Assembly (NCBI GenBank): GCA_964036045.1
Contig: OZ038381.1
Span: 146,205,596 to 146,269,595, forward strand
From: Eutreptiella sp. 'Long Island Sound 2002'
Taxonomy: Eukaryota; Euglenozoa; Euglenophyceae; Eutreptiales; Eutreptiaceae
Reading direction: 5' to 3'
Length of the DNA: 64,000 nt
Shown here piece after piece: positions 1 to 10,120 of the stretch. Position numbers and translations under genes: made by a program. How positions within the stretch are numbered: position 1 is the first letter of the stretch; every line of letters starts with the position of its first letter. The notes under the pieces were generated by a model. It saw nothing but the letters and a program-made list of their open reading frames with translations. It searched no databases and had not been told where the DNA came from.

Positions 1-1630
1 CTAGTATACCTAGTGAAAAGAAAATTAGCCCTTTTAAAAGGGATTTGCACAATAGTTGCAAAGGTTGGGCATTGCTCAACCCCCGCCTATCAATTTTCTC
101 CATGGGCCATGTTGTAAATATGTCTAACCTTGACTTAGGTCTCTTGGCAAGGAAGATCATGCAAGCAAAAGAGAAGGAGAGGCGTGGCATCCTCTTGGGG
201 AGGAAGTACTTGAAATAAGGGGGCCCATTGTGTTATGTGTCATGCTTGCGAATGTGAAGGGCGTTCGGAGGGACCTTTGGGGGGGTGCACTAAGGGGTGC
301 ACTAAGGGGTGCACTAAGGGGGGTTAGTGCGCACTAAGGGGGTGCACTAAGGGTGCAACAAGGGGGGGGTTGTTGCGCAACAAGGGGTGCACTAAGGGTG
401 CACTAAGGGGTGATGTGCAAATTTGAAAATCGGTGTTGTACCCCTAGGAACGAAGAACCCAGGGGTGCTAGGGCACAAACAAGCACTCCATGTGCCTATG
501 AGGTCCCTCCAACCCCCCCCATGGCCTAGTAAGGTAGTTTAGGGGGCTTTGAAAAAAGGGTGCACTAAGGTACCCTTTTCCAGGTGCGCCTGGTGCGTGA
601 CACCTCAATGCTAGGATAGGGTTGTGACCTGCTTCACCCCCCCACTTAAGGCAACTGCCACGGGCAGGAAGTACATGCCCAAGAGGAATGTAGCAGTCAA
701 AAAACCACCAAATGTTGGATTGTCACGCGATCTGTCCCTGAGTGATTCGAACCCACACTGGCGATCTGGGGGACGGCCGCACGGCCGCTCAAGTAGCTCG
801 GATCGGTGGGGGTCGAACCACCGCCGAAAGTCCGAAAAATCATTAACGGGATCCTGCAGGTCCCGCAATCATTAGTAGGCGGAATCGCGAGCCGTTGCGC
901 GCAGAGTCTGTTCCCCGCCTGTCGCAAAAGGCAATGTGGTCCAGCAGGTAAAATGGGTATTTTATCTGCAGAATCAAAACTAAAGGCAAAGTGAAATCAC
1001 ACTTTTAAACAATTACAACGGTAAGGGTACCTGCAAAGCGGTGCAACGCGAAATTGCCAAAATTTTGACACCTTGAAAGACTGTTACAGACAGCAGACAG
1101 CCAGAGAGGAGTGCACACGTAACATAGAATTGTTCTTACGTAACAACAGTCCTTAGAGTCACTACAGCACCTTTTTCCTTGAAGTGGAACAGTGAGACAA
1201 TTGAAGAGATGACCGGTGTCTTGCCACAGTCTTGTGCTGTGCTACTGCCTTGTGCCGCGCTTAGGCCACTTAAAGAACACGGCCACGATGGCCCCACAGT
1301 GCGCGCGGTAGCAACACCAGCTTAGAGGAAAGAGTTCACGATGGCCTTAGGGTAAATGATCGAAAAACACTTAGGCACAACTCAAAACACGGGCATGATG
1401 CCCACACTTGCCATCTCCGTGTTTCAGAGAGTTTATGAGAGCTTGCATGTGACTGATGTTCCTGATGTCTTGTGCTAACTCTTGCCGTAAACAGTGAGCT
1501 CTTGCTTGTAAGACATAATGCTTGTTGAACTGCTTGATTGAAATGACCGAAACAAGGCCTAGTCAAAGGCCCACTTGCAAACGGACTAGACACAAAGCCA
1601 GCGATGACAGTCGGCCGGAGAGCACGACGG
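1..1630. other. noncoding stretch with simple repeats
   Basis: No convincing coding region is seen on either strand. Short open frames between 600 and 1600 overlap one another in several frames and show no domain, intron or composition signal. The stretch holds the GTGCACTAAGG repeat block described separately, and around 740-830 two T-loop-like strings that do not fold into a tRNA. Confidence 0.5.
281..420. repeat. GTGCACTAAGGG short tandem repeats
   Basis: About eight copies of a 12-14 bp unit of the form GGTGCACTAAGGG follow each other. Two units form inverted pairs (GCACTAA...TTAGTGC and GCAACAA...TTGTTGC) around G-runs, so the block can form small hairpins. Related TTAGTGC strings recur at 36.74-36.91 kb. 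Confidence 0.75.
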
Positions 1631-1634
1631 CAAC

Positions 1635-2961
1635 ATGTACATTGCCAATTGTTGCGACTTGATCGAAAAGGTTGCCCTCATGTGCGGAACCACGCCCCCC
1701 CAATTGCCCGTGGCGGGGGCAGCCCATCTTGGGGTGTACATTGACTGCATGACGGGTTTGAAACGTTCTAATGTGCATTTCACATTGGGTGATGTAACGA
1801 ACGGGATGCGCATTTGCGCGCTTGGGCTTTGTTGCACGGTCCCCAAAAGGGAAAACTTCTTGCCAATTCATGGGGAGTGGCGCACATGGAAAGGCAAGTC
1901 CGCCGCTTCCTTGCCCAATATACAATCAATGACCGGGGCGGTTATTGTAGGAGGGTGGAGTGTTTCATTGTGATGCCCAGGCCCAAGTTGCCTTTGCAAA
2001 TTGTAAGGGGTGCATGGAAGGCAACAAGTGCTGCTGCAGCAGTGTGCTAGGTGTGTGGGCAAAACCGCCAAGAATGTTTGGCCGATTTTGCAATGGGAAC
2101 AACTCGCATCGCCGATGTATGGGGTTGGTACAGACAAGTGCTCTGAGACCCCCCCCCCATCTGGAACCGTGATCCTCATATCCCTTTGCATGGGGTGCAA
2201 TGATTGGCGTTCACGGGGCTGAATGCCTTGACAGAGGCATTGGTTGCGGAGCATTAGTGGTCGCGCACGTGGGCAGTTTAGTGGGTGCCAAGTTTTTTGC
2301 GGGAAGCACCAGTGCAATCGCGTAGTATTGCCGAGCATGATTCGTTTGAGGTCAGCGCGGAGGGCTGGAAAAAAAAAACAAGTTGCGGTGAGGGCTAGTG
2401 GTAGTGTGGTGGCCATGCCATAGTGGGTGGGTTTTATTGATTGCGGAGGTGCGTGCAGAGGGATTGTTGCATCAGCCGTTGGTGATGGCAAATTTTCATA
2501 GACAAACGTTTTTGAAGAGTGGGTTGAGGTGTTTGCTGGTTCCCACAATTTGGCATGCTCATTTTCGGAGACTTTAACACATGGTGAGGTGGAGCAACTC
2601 CGCATTCTTACGGGTGAGATGGGGGACACGCATCATGCCCTACCGTTGCCCGTAACCCCGTGGTCGCACCTATGGGTGGACCACCTTGTTGAGTACACAA
2701 CCACCCTTGGGGGTTGGGGAAGGTTTGGTGCCGAGGAGAGGCACAAGGGTTTGAAGTCGGAGATTAGGCATTGATCATTCAAACGGGTGTTGCGAAAAGG
2801 GTGAACGGCGGAAGGTAAGAATTCTTAAGCTTCTTGGGAAGACCTATGTTCAAGTTCTCCGCAATGACAATTTGTATTGGGGGCTTCGGCAAAGGGGGTT
2901 GGATGTGTGGCAAAGGGCATGGACAGGACAAGCCCTGTATTCGCCATGGAAGGGTTCCTAG
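1635..2961 (+). pseudogene. decayed transposase-like gene
   Basis: One plus-strand frame stays protein-like for 1.14 kb (1635-2774) but is interrupted by seven stops: TGA at 1971, 2220, 2229 and 2772, TAA at 2004, TAG at 2421 and 2499. Decoded segments include a Cys-rich part near 1975-2060 (C-x4-C-x-C, then C-x2-C) and a C-terminal part near 2640-2770 with the pattern PWSHLWVDH...GRFGAEE..HKGLKSE. That pattern resembles the end of several DDE transposases, where an H, a G.G/E and an N/K-rich helix close the catalytic core, and it resembles the last exon of the A-type transposase at 16.1-16.8 kb. After one frame change the similarity continues to about 2961 (LRNDNLYWGLRQRGLD). The family assignment is inference; the interrupted frame is directly visible. 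Confidence 0.5.
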
Positions 2962-3319
2962 GATGCATTTGTTTCCAAAACCTGATTTGGTAAAATATGA
3001 TGGTGCCGCATGATTGAGACACCGTGGGAATGTGTGCGCGTATGCATATGCGAATTGCATGTCTCCCGCGACGATTATTTTTGGTGCGTGGCGAGAGAAA
3101 CACCCCGTTGGGTTTGCTAGGGTGCACTTTCGTGGGTACGGAAACCGCTGCAGCAACAAGTAAAGTTGCCTTTGCTGTGCGAGACAATTGGACTACAACG
3201 GTGTCTCAGGTCATGTCACCCAGCGATTCACCTTCTTTGTTTTCATATTGGTAGCGTTTCTTTGAGGAACTTCGGCTCCATAACGTATTCCTGTGGCCAG
3301 GCCGTGGGATTTAGCATGA

Positions 3320-3720
3320 GAAGTACTTGCGCGCTGCGTGCGCGCAATGGTGCATTTTTTCCATAGTGCGCGCAAATTTTCAAAAATATGACCTTTATAG
3401 CGCGCCTATTGCGTGCGCTCTACCGCGCTATATTGTCCCGTTTTTCAAATTTTTCAAAACCGGAACATGTTTCAAAACCATGCTTTTTCCAGTGTCCTGC
3501 GTTTCTCAAAAACCCCTTGCTTTTCAAAAACATTCCCTGTTGCTCATCCAACCCAAGACACATGCAAAAACACTGTCTGAAAGGTCTGAAAAGTGTGCAA
3601 CAGTACAGGTCCTCACGGGCACAGACAGTGTAGCGCGCGCAACATATTTACAGCGCGCGCTATGGGCCTTACGGCGCGCGCTATACCAGGTATAGCGCGC
3701 GTTGTCATTCAGTGATCTCC
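3320..3720. repeat. A-type GCGCGC repeat array, 3' flank of A accessory gene
   Basis: Multiple copies of TAGCGCGCGCTA, GCGCGCGCAA and close variants lie just downstream of the stop codon of the minus-strand A accessory gene (TGA at 3705-3707). The same motif fills that gene's introns. A string GTATTCCTGTGGCCAG at 3286-3301 sits just outside the array and loosely resembles the B/C terminal repeat (12 of 16 bases), but no partner was found at the other side. Confidence 0.65.
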
Positions 3721-6700
3721 TTAATGGTTTGGACCACCACTTCGGCCTCCCACTCCTTCTCCCATTCGGGTCTGTGGTCTTCTGCCCCAGTGGTAGCTGG
3801 GGCTGCATCCCCTTCTTCTTGTGGGCTTGGGTCGCCTTCTGGGGTTGCTCCTTCTGGTGCCTCTTCTTCTTTCGGGGCTGCTCCTTCTCTTTCTTGTGGC
3901 GGGGCCGCTGGTGCCTCTTCTTCTTGTGGTGGGGCTGGTGCGTCGTCTTCTTGTGCTGCTGCTGCTGCTGGGGCCGGTGCCTCTTCTTCTTGTGCAGCTG
4001 CTGCTGGTGCTTCTGCTGGTGCTGCAGCTTCGGCAGGTCCTTGGTCTTCTTGTGGGGGGGCTGGTGGCTGGGCTGGTGGGTCTCCTTGGGGCTTCTTCTT
4101 CTTTGGGGTTGGTGGCTTGGACGGGGACATCCTCATGGTCTTTGGGTCGGGGCAGAGGTCCACAATTTCATCGGCCTCGTACGTCTCCCACCACGACTGC
4201 CACTTGTCCAACTCCTCATACGCTTTGCTTTTGGCGGAGAACACCTGGCAGCTGGGCATGAACTCCGACCAGTCGTCCTCTTCCTCCTCCTCCTCCCCTT
4301 GTTGGCTGGGGCTCCACTGATCGTTGGGGATGATGACGGCCACGTGGTCCTGAGGGGCCCTGGCGCCTGCTGGCTTGACTTCGGCTCCCTCCACAATCAT
4401 CGGCGCGATCGCAGTGGTGCAGTAGATGATCCACCGAGGCTTGTAGCCTTTTTGGTAGAACCAATCTCGGCGCTGCATGAGCTCATCTCTTGCCTTGTCC
4501 GCGTCGGCTCTGCTCTGCTGCTTGGCCTTGGGAGCCGTACTGGGTGGGGTGGAACCGCACGGACCTCCTTGTTCTTGTGGCTGGTCTGGGACTGGGACAG
4601 GCTGCTTCGGTGCTGGCTTTGTTGCGAGCTGCGGCTGGGGTGCCTGCTGCGGTGCCGTCTTGCTTGCCTGGAAAGAGTAGCGCAGAGGCATAGCACAGGC
4701 ATAGCACGCGCAATACGGAGCATAGCACGCGCGACGAAATGCATAGCACGTGCAATGACAACGATAGCGCGCGCTGCATTACCTTTTCTGCTTTCTCCTC
4801 CTCTGCTTTCTTCCGTCTCTTCTCCTCCTCTTCCTTCTCCTTCTTCTTCCTCCTCTCTTCCTCTTCCTTCTCCTTCTTCTTCCTCTTTTCCTCCTCTTCC
4901 TTCTCCTTCTTCTTCCTCTTTTCCTCCTCTTCCTTCTTCTTCTTCTTTGCTTCGTCCTCTTTCTTCTTGGCCTGTTCCGCCTGACGTTGGACTCTCTGTG
5001 CCGCCTGTGCCAGCAGCTGCTGGTCGGCAGTCTTCTGGGCAAGGACCTTTCCAGGCGGGTGGGGGGGCTTAGCGGTGTGGGAGGCGGAGATGGCTGGTGG
5101 TAGGTGGCTAGTGGCTGCTGGCTCCTCGGTACGCTTCTTCTTGGGCCTTGGGACTGTCACGGATTCCGTCTCCGGCACGGCAAAGGCGTCGGCCCAGTCC
5201 ACCTCCAGCTCCTCCAGCTGCCGCTTAGCCCGGGCCAGCACCGGGGAGGGGCCTTGCTCCTTCCGTCCGTCTAGCCAGTCGGCCGCATGCTTGGACCGCC
5301 CGGCAATGTCCGCGGGCACGCTGATCATCAACGGCCCTCTGCGGGATCCCAGGCACAGGAGCTGCTCGAAGCTGCCCACCTACGTGACAATGGGACAGAA
5401 GGTAGGGCCGTAGCGCGCGCAAACAATCAAATCGCGCGTGCTACATCTAATGAAGCGCGCGCAACAATGTCAAAAGCGCGCGCAATGGCAAACATAGCGC
5501 GTACCTGTGCCTGTGCCAGTTGTTGTTGTTGTTGCTGCTGTTGCTGGGCCATCTGCACCCGCTGCTGCTGCTGGAGCAGCTGCAGTGTTGCCTGCTGCAC
5601 GTCTGCCTGCTGTTGGAGCTGCTGCTGTTGCACTTGCTGCTGCTGCGGCTGCTCCTCGTCCTTGACCGCCGTGGTTTTGACTTTGGCGCCGGTTGCAAGT
5701 GCCCTTGCGGCACTGGCTCCTTTCTTGGCTGACCCCCGCAGCAAACTGGCACCCGCACTTCTCACCGAGGCGCACTCGTTCTTGAAGGCCATTGCCCCCG
5801 CGTCGGTCGCGTTGATGAACCTCGGTGGGTCCTTGTTGAAGTAGAAGTGGCGGACGGTCTTTGCAGTGGCACCCGGAGGCGTGTGGGTCCGAACATGACC
5901 CCACCCATAACTTGCCCAGCACGAGAACAGCAGCTCGTACTCCTCCACCTTGCAGTTTCCACAGGCAGCTTGTCCTTCTTGGGTTGGCACGGAGGGGTTC
6001 AACAGGTTCGCCAGACTGCACCAGTGGCCAGTAATGCTCTCGTCATGCCAGCAGGGTTTCACGGCTCCGTCTGGGATCTTGGCAATGGCCGTGGCCCTTT
6101 GGCGCCAGAACTTGTAGAAGGCCACCTCGAAGAGGTAGGCTGGTGTCACGTCCTTCAGCCATGCCCAGTCGGGCCCTTGGGCGCAGATGGTGCTGTTTTG
6201 GTTGGGCCAGATTCGGTTCTTGAAGTGGCTGCTGAAGGCGAAGCCCTTACGTGGCCCGGGTGGAGGAGACTGCAACTGTGCTTGCACTTGGGGTTGCTGC
6301 TGTCTTGGTTGGACCTGCTGCTGCTGCTGCTGCTGCTGCTGTTGTGGGCTGCCGACTTGCTGGGCCGCAGCCTGCACTTGCTGCTGCTCCATTTGCTGCT
6401 GCTGCTGCACTGGCAGTGGGCCGAAGAGCACTTGCTGCACTTGGCCCACTGGAAGAGTGCCGCGCACTGGGGAGCCCAAGGTGGGCGACCCACCGGGGAA
6501 CAGCATGGGAGACAGCTGCTGTGAGGCAGCTCGTAACGGGGACTGCGGCGCGGGCCACAGAGGCTGAGTTGGGGAGAACTAGGTCAGCTGCTGGGACAGT
6601 GTCTGCGGAAAACAGGACAAAGCACGCGCAACGAGGACGTGCGTAGTGCGCACAACGAGACAGCTAGCACGCACAACAAGAGCGTAGCACGCGCAACGGA

Positions 6701-6883
6701 AACAGTAGTGCGCACGGCAAGTACCTGTGGCTGCATGCTCCACGGCGTCGTGGACGGCTGCTGCAGTCCCCGTTGTACAGCTGCATGTGGCGGTGGTTGC
6801 GGTGTCGCACCTGCTCCTGTGGCCCCTGCAGCAGTTGTTGGCGTTGCTGCAGGAGGCGGATACCCCCATCCCATGGGTTGCAT
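3705..6883 (-). CDS. A accessory protein: poly-Q, charged coiled-coil, acidic tail (copy 1, intact)
   Basis: Four minus-strand exons can be read: 6883-6725, 6563-5505, 5379-4783 and 4667-3705, with introns 6724-6564, 5504-5380 and 4782-4668. All are GT-AG and all fall in phase 0. The chosen start is MQPMGWGY at 6883; an in-frame hydrophobic extension to 6967 exists but reads like an intron or leader ending in GCTGGAACAG. The protein has a Pro/Ala-rich start, long Gln runs (10 Q in the main run), a compact middle segment with W-rich patches and C-x2-C plus a later C (CGNCKVEEYELLFSCW), a second Gln-rich segment, an extreme Lys/Glu coiled-coil (exon 3), and an Ala/Pro/Glu-rich acidic C-terminus. 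No known enzyme domain is seen. It is probably the accessory protein of the element whose transposase lies at 16.1-24.9 kb, because both genes share the same repeat in their introns and flanks. Confidence 0.6.
4668..6724 (-). repeat. A-type repeats inside the three introns of the A accessory gene
   Basis: Introns 4668-4782 (115 bp), 5380-5504 (125 bp) and 6564-6724 (161 bp) consist largely of spaced copies of GCGCGCGCTA / GCGCGTGCTA / GCGCGCGCAA. The exons between them contain none. Copies in the duplicated unit are at 8054-8178 and 9249-9408. Confidence 0.8.
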
Positions 6884-7725
6884 GGGCAAGAGGGTTACAT
6901 TAAAGTACCCCTGTTCCAGCAGTAATACAAAAAGGAAAATGCAGTAACAAAAAATCGAAATCACCAAAAAAAACGGACGAAAAGGAACAAATCAATGCAT
7001 TCCAAATTGGAGGCACATTTGAAGTGCGTAGTCATAGCACGCTACTTCCAATTATATATTCCTTTGTCTACCACGCGCAGAACGGAATCAACGTTTTTTG
7101 TTCGTCAAAAATGAATCCATAAAGTTTTGTTGTTCCGGGGGGTTTTCGAACGTGCCGGACGTCATGGAAGCATCCGTTTTGTTCATTTCCACCGTTTTCC
7201 ATGTGAGAAGCGTATCGTGCCGTTGCCTCTACCTTGGCTTTCGTGCTCCGTGTGCCGCGCGTGTTACGCGTGTTACGTGTTCTAAGCGTTCGCTTCTAGC
7301 TGTGCCTCTGGAACTCGAATAGCTCGTCTCGCATATCCGTGCAAGGCGTATTCCGCGTTCCGCACGTAACCGACATCACGCTTCTGGAGGCCGGAACCCA
7401 CGTTTTGCGCGAGCTACGCGTCCTCCTGTACCTCAGCCCTTTCTTTATGCCCGCACCGCTTTTCCCGGGTAGCCACAAGCAGTGGCTCGCCAAGGGGGAC
7501 CACCTGGGCAGTTGGGGGAGCGCGGCCACGCTGAAGCACAACGCGTTCATCGTGTTCCAGATCAAACAACAGACATGTATGTGATTGCTCAATGGGGTGG
7601 AGTACGGGTGTTGTGCCTTTCGATGTCCCCCACGTCGATGTCGTTCGTTTCACATTTTTTTTCCTGTTTCTGGGCCGTGCCACACATTTCTGCACAGCTG
7701 GGTGGCACGCAGCCTGGGTCAACCG
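5052..7725. repeat. tandem duplication, copy 1 (2.67 kb)
   Basis: Matches 7726-10410 almost base for base, at an offset of 2674 at the left end and 2684 at the right. The unit starts inside exon 3 of the A accessory gene, covers exons 1-2, the start of piggyBac-like element B and that element's first recognisable exon, and ends at the sequence GTCAACCGC. Copy 1 keeps the complete A gene but its B part stops at the junction. Confidence 0.95.
7056..7725 (+). pseudogene. truncated left end of element B (duplicated stub)
   Basis: Contains the B terminal repeat (7056-7071), a B-type repeat intron around 7235-7435 and the first B exon (about 7436-7576, ending in donor GTATGT at 7577). Past the acceptor near 7697 the reading frame runs into the duplication junction at 7726 and ends within a few codons in antisense A-gene sequence. 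It is therefore a non-functional copy of the start of the accessory gene that is complete at 10.1-13.4 kb. Confidence 0.75.
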
Positions 7726-8987
7726 CAGGCGGGTGGGGGGGCTTAGCGGTGTGGGAGGCGGAGATGGCTGGTGGTAGGTGGCTGGTGGCTGCTGGCTCCT
7801 CGGTACGCTTCTTCTTGGGCCTTGGGACTGTCACGGATTCCGTCTCCGGCACGGCAAAGGCGTCGGCCCAGTCCACCTCCAGCTCCTCCAGCTGCCGCTT
7901 AGCCCGGGCCAGCACTGGGGAGGGGCCTTGCTCCTTCCGTCCGTCAAGCCAGTCGGCCGCATGCTTGGACTGCCCGGCAATGTCCGCGGGCACGCTGATC
8001 ATCAACGGCCCTCTGCGGGATCCCAGGCACAGGAGCTGTCCGAAGCTGCCCACCTACGTGACAATGGGACAGAAGGTAGGGCCGTAGCGCGCGCAAACAA
8101 TCAAATCGCGCGTGCTACATCTAATGAAACGCGCGCAACAATGTCAAAAGCGCGCGCAATGGCAAACATAGCGCGTACCTGTGCCTGTGCCAGTTGTTGT
8201 TGTTGTTGCTGCTGTTGCTGGGCCATCTGCACCCGCTGCTGCTGCTGGAGCAGCTGCAGTGTTGCCTGCTGCACGGCTGCCTGCTGTTGGAGCTGCTGCT
8301 GTTGCACTTGCTGCTGCTGCGGCTGCTCCTCGTCCTTGACCGCCGTGGTTTTGACTTTGGCGCCGGTTGCAAGTGCCCTTGCGGCACTGGCTCCTTTCTT
8401 GGCTGACCCCCGCAGCAAACTGGCACCCGCACTTCTCACCGAGGCGCACTTGTTCTTGAAGGCCATTGCCCCCGCGTCGGTCGCGTTGATGAAGCTCGGT
8501 GGGTCCTTGTTGAAGTAGAAGTGGTGGACGGTCTTTGCGGTGGCACCCGGAGGCGTGTGGGTCCGAACATGACCCCACCCATAACTTGCCCAGCACGAGA
8601 ACAGCAGCTCGTACTCCTCCACCTTGCAGTTTCCACAGGCAGCTTGTCCTTCTTGGGTTGGCACGGAGGGGTTCAACAGGTTCGCCAGACTGCACCAGTG
8701 GCCAGTAATGCTCTCGTAATGCCAGCAGGGTTTCACGGCTCCGTCTGGGATCTTGGCAATGGCCGTGGCCCTTTGGCGCCAGAACTTGTAGAAGGCCACC
8801 TCGAAGAGGTAGGCCGGTGTCACGTCCTTTAGCCATGCCCAGTCGGGCCCTTGGGCGCAGATGGTGCTGTTTTGGTTGGGCCAGATTCGGTTCTTGAAGT
8901 CGCTGCTGAAGGCGAAGCCCTTACGTGGCCCGGGTGGAGGAGACTGCAACTGTGCTTGCACTTGGGGTTGCTGCTGTCTTGGTTGGA

Positions 8988-9024
<37 letters not shown>

Positions 9025-9567
9025 TGGGCTGATGACTTGCTGGGCCGCAGCCTGCACCTGCTGCTGCTGCATTTGCTGCTGCTGCTGCACGGCAGTGGGC
9101 CGAAGAGCACTTGCTGCACGTGGCCCACTGGAAGAGTGCCGCGCACTGGGGAGCCCAAGGTGGGCGACCCACCGGGGAACAACATGGGAGACAGCTGCTG
9201 TGAGGCAGCTCGTAACGGGGACTGCGGCGCGGGTCCAGGCCGCAGAGGCTGAGTTGGGGAGAACTAGGTCAGCTGCTGGGACAGTGTCTCCGGAAAACGG
9301 GACAAAGCACGCGCAACGAGGACGTGCGTAGTGCGCACAACGAGACAGCTAGCACGCACAACAAGAGCGTAGCACGCGCAACGGAAACAGTATTGCGCAA
9401 CCAAGTACCTGTGGCTGCATGCTCCACGGCGTCGTGGACGGCTGTTGCAGTCCCCGTTGTACAGCTGCATGCGGCGGTGGTTGCGGTGTCGCACCTGCTC
9501 CTGTGGCCCCTGCAGCAGTTGTTGGCGGGGCTGCAGGAGGCGGATACCCCCAGCCCATGGGCTGCAT
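7726..9567 (-). pseudogene. A accessory gene copy 2, truncated and frameshifted
   Basis: Exon 1 (9567-9409), exon 2 (9248-8179) and part of exon 3 (8053-7726) are duplicates of the intact gene. Near 9091 one base is missing relative to copy 1, which shifts the frame between the leader and the Gln-rich region. Exon 3 is cut at 7726 and would continue into antisense B sequence, stopping at 7589. The Lys/Glu coiled-coil and acidic last exon are absent. Confidence 0.8.
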
Positions 9568-9739
9568 GGGCAAGAGGGTTACATTAAAGTACCCCTGTTC
9601 CAGCAGTAATACAAAAAGGAAAATGCAGTAACAAAAAATCGAAATCACCAAAAAAAACGGACGAAAAGGAACAAATCAATGCATTCCAAATTGGAGGCAC
9701 ATTTGAAGTGCGTACTCATAGCACGCTACTTCCAATTAT

Positions 9740-9755
9740 ATATTCCTTTGTCTAC
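9740..9755 (+). repeat. left terminal inverted repeat of B
   Basis: ATATTCCTTTGTCTAC. The same sequence stands at 7056-7071 in duplication copy 1. It differs by one base from the left repeat of element C. Confidence 0.7.
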
Positions 9756-10120
9756 CACGCGCAGAACGGAATCAACGTTTTTTGTTCGTCAAAAATGAAT
9801 CCATAAAGTTTTGTTGTTCCGGGGGGTTTTCGAACGTGCCGGACGTCATGGAAGGATCCATTTTGTTCATTTCCACCGTTTTCCATGTGAGAAGCGTATC
9901 GTGCCGTTGCCTCTACCTTGGCTTTCGTGCTCCGTGTGCCGCGCGTGTTACGCGTGTTACGTGTTCTAAGCGTTCGCTTGTAGCTGTGCCTCTGGAACTC
10001 GAATAGCTCGTGTCGCATATCCGTGCAAGGCGTATTCCGCGTTCCGCACGTAACCGACATCACGCTTCTGGAGGCCGGAACCCACGTTTTGCGCGAGCTA
10101 CGCGTCCTCCTGTACCTCAG

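Noticed and set aside
740-830. possible tRNA on the minus strand (GGTTCGAAT and GGTTCGACC strings)
   Set aside because: The T-arm stems do not pair properly and no D- or anticodon arm can be folded at the right distance.
1868-2629. 253-codon minus-strand ORF
   Set aside because: Antisense of the transposase-like relic; no motif, whereas the plus strand shows family-like patterns despite stops.
3702-5072. long plus-strand ORF of 456 codons
   Set aside because: It is the antisense of the Lys/Glu- and Ala/Pro-rich exons and reads as Ser/Leu/Cys low complexity; the minus strand has proper splice sites and composition.
7047-7063. TATA box (TATATAATT on the minus strand) for the A accessory gene
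   Set aside because: The string overlaps the terminal repeat of element B, which repeats at 9740 and resembles the ends of C, so it is better explained as a transposon end.
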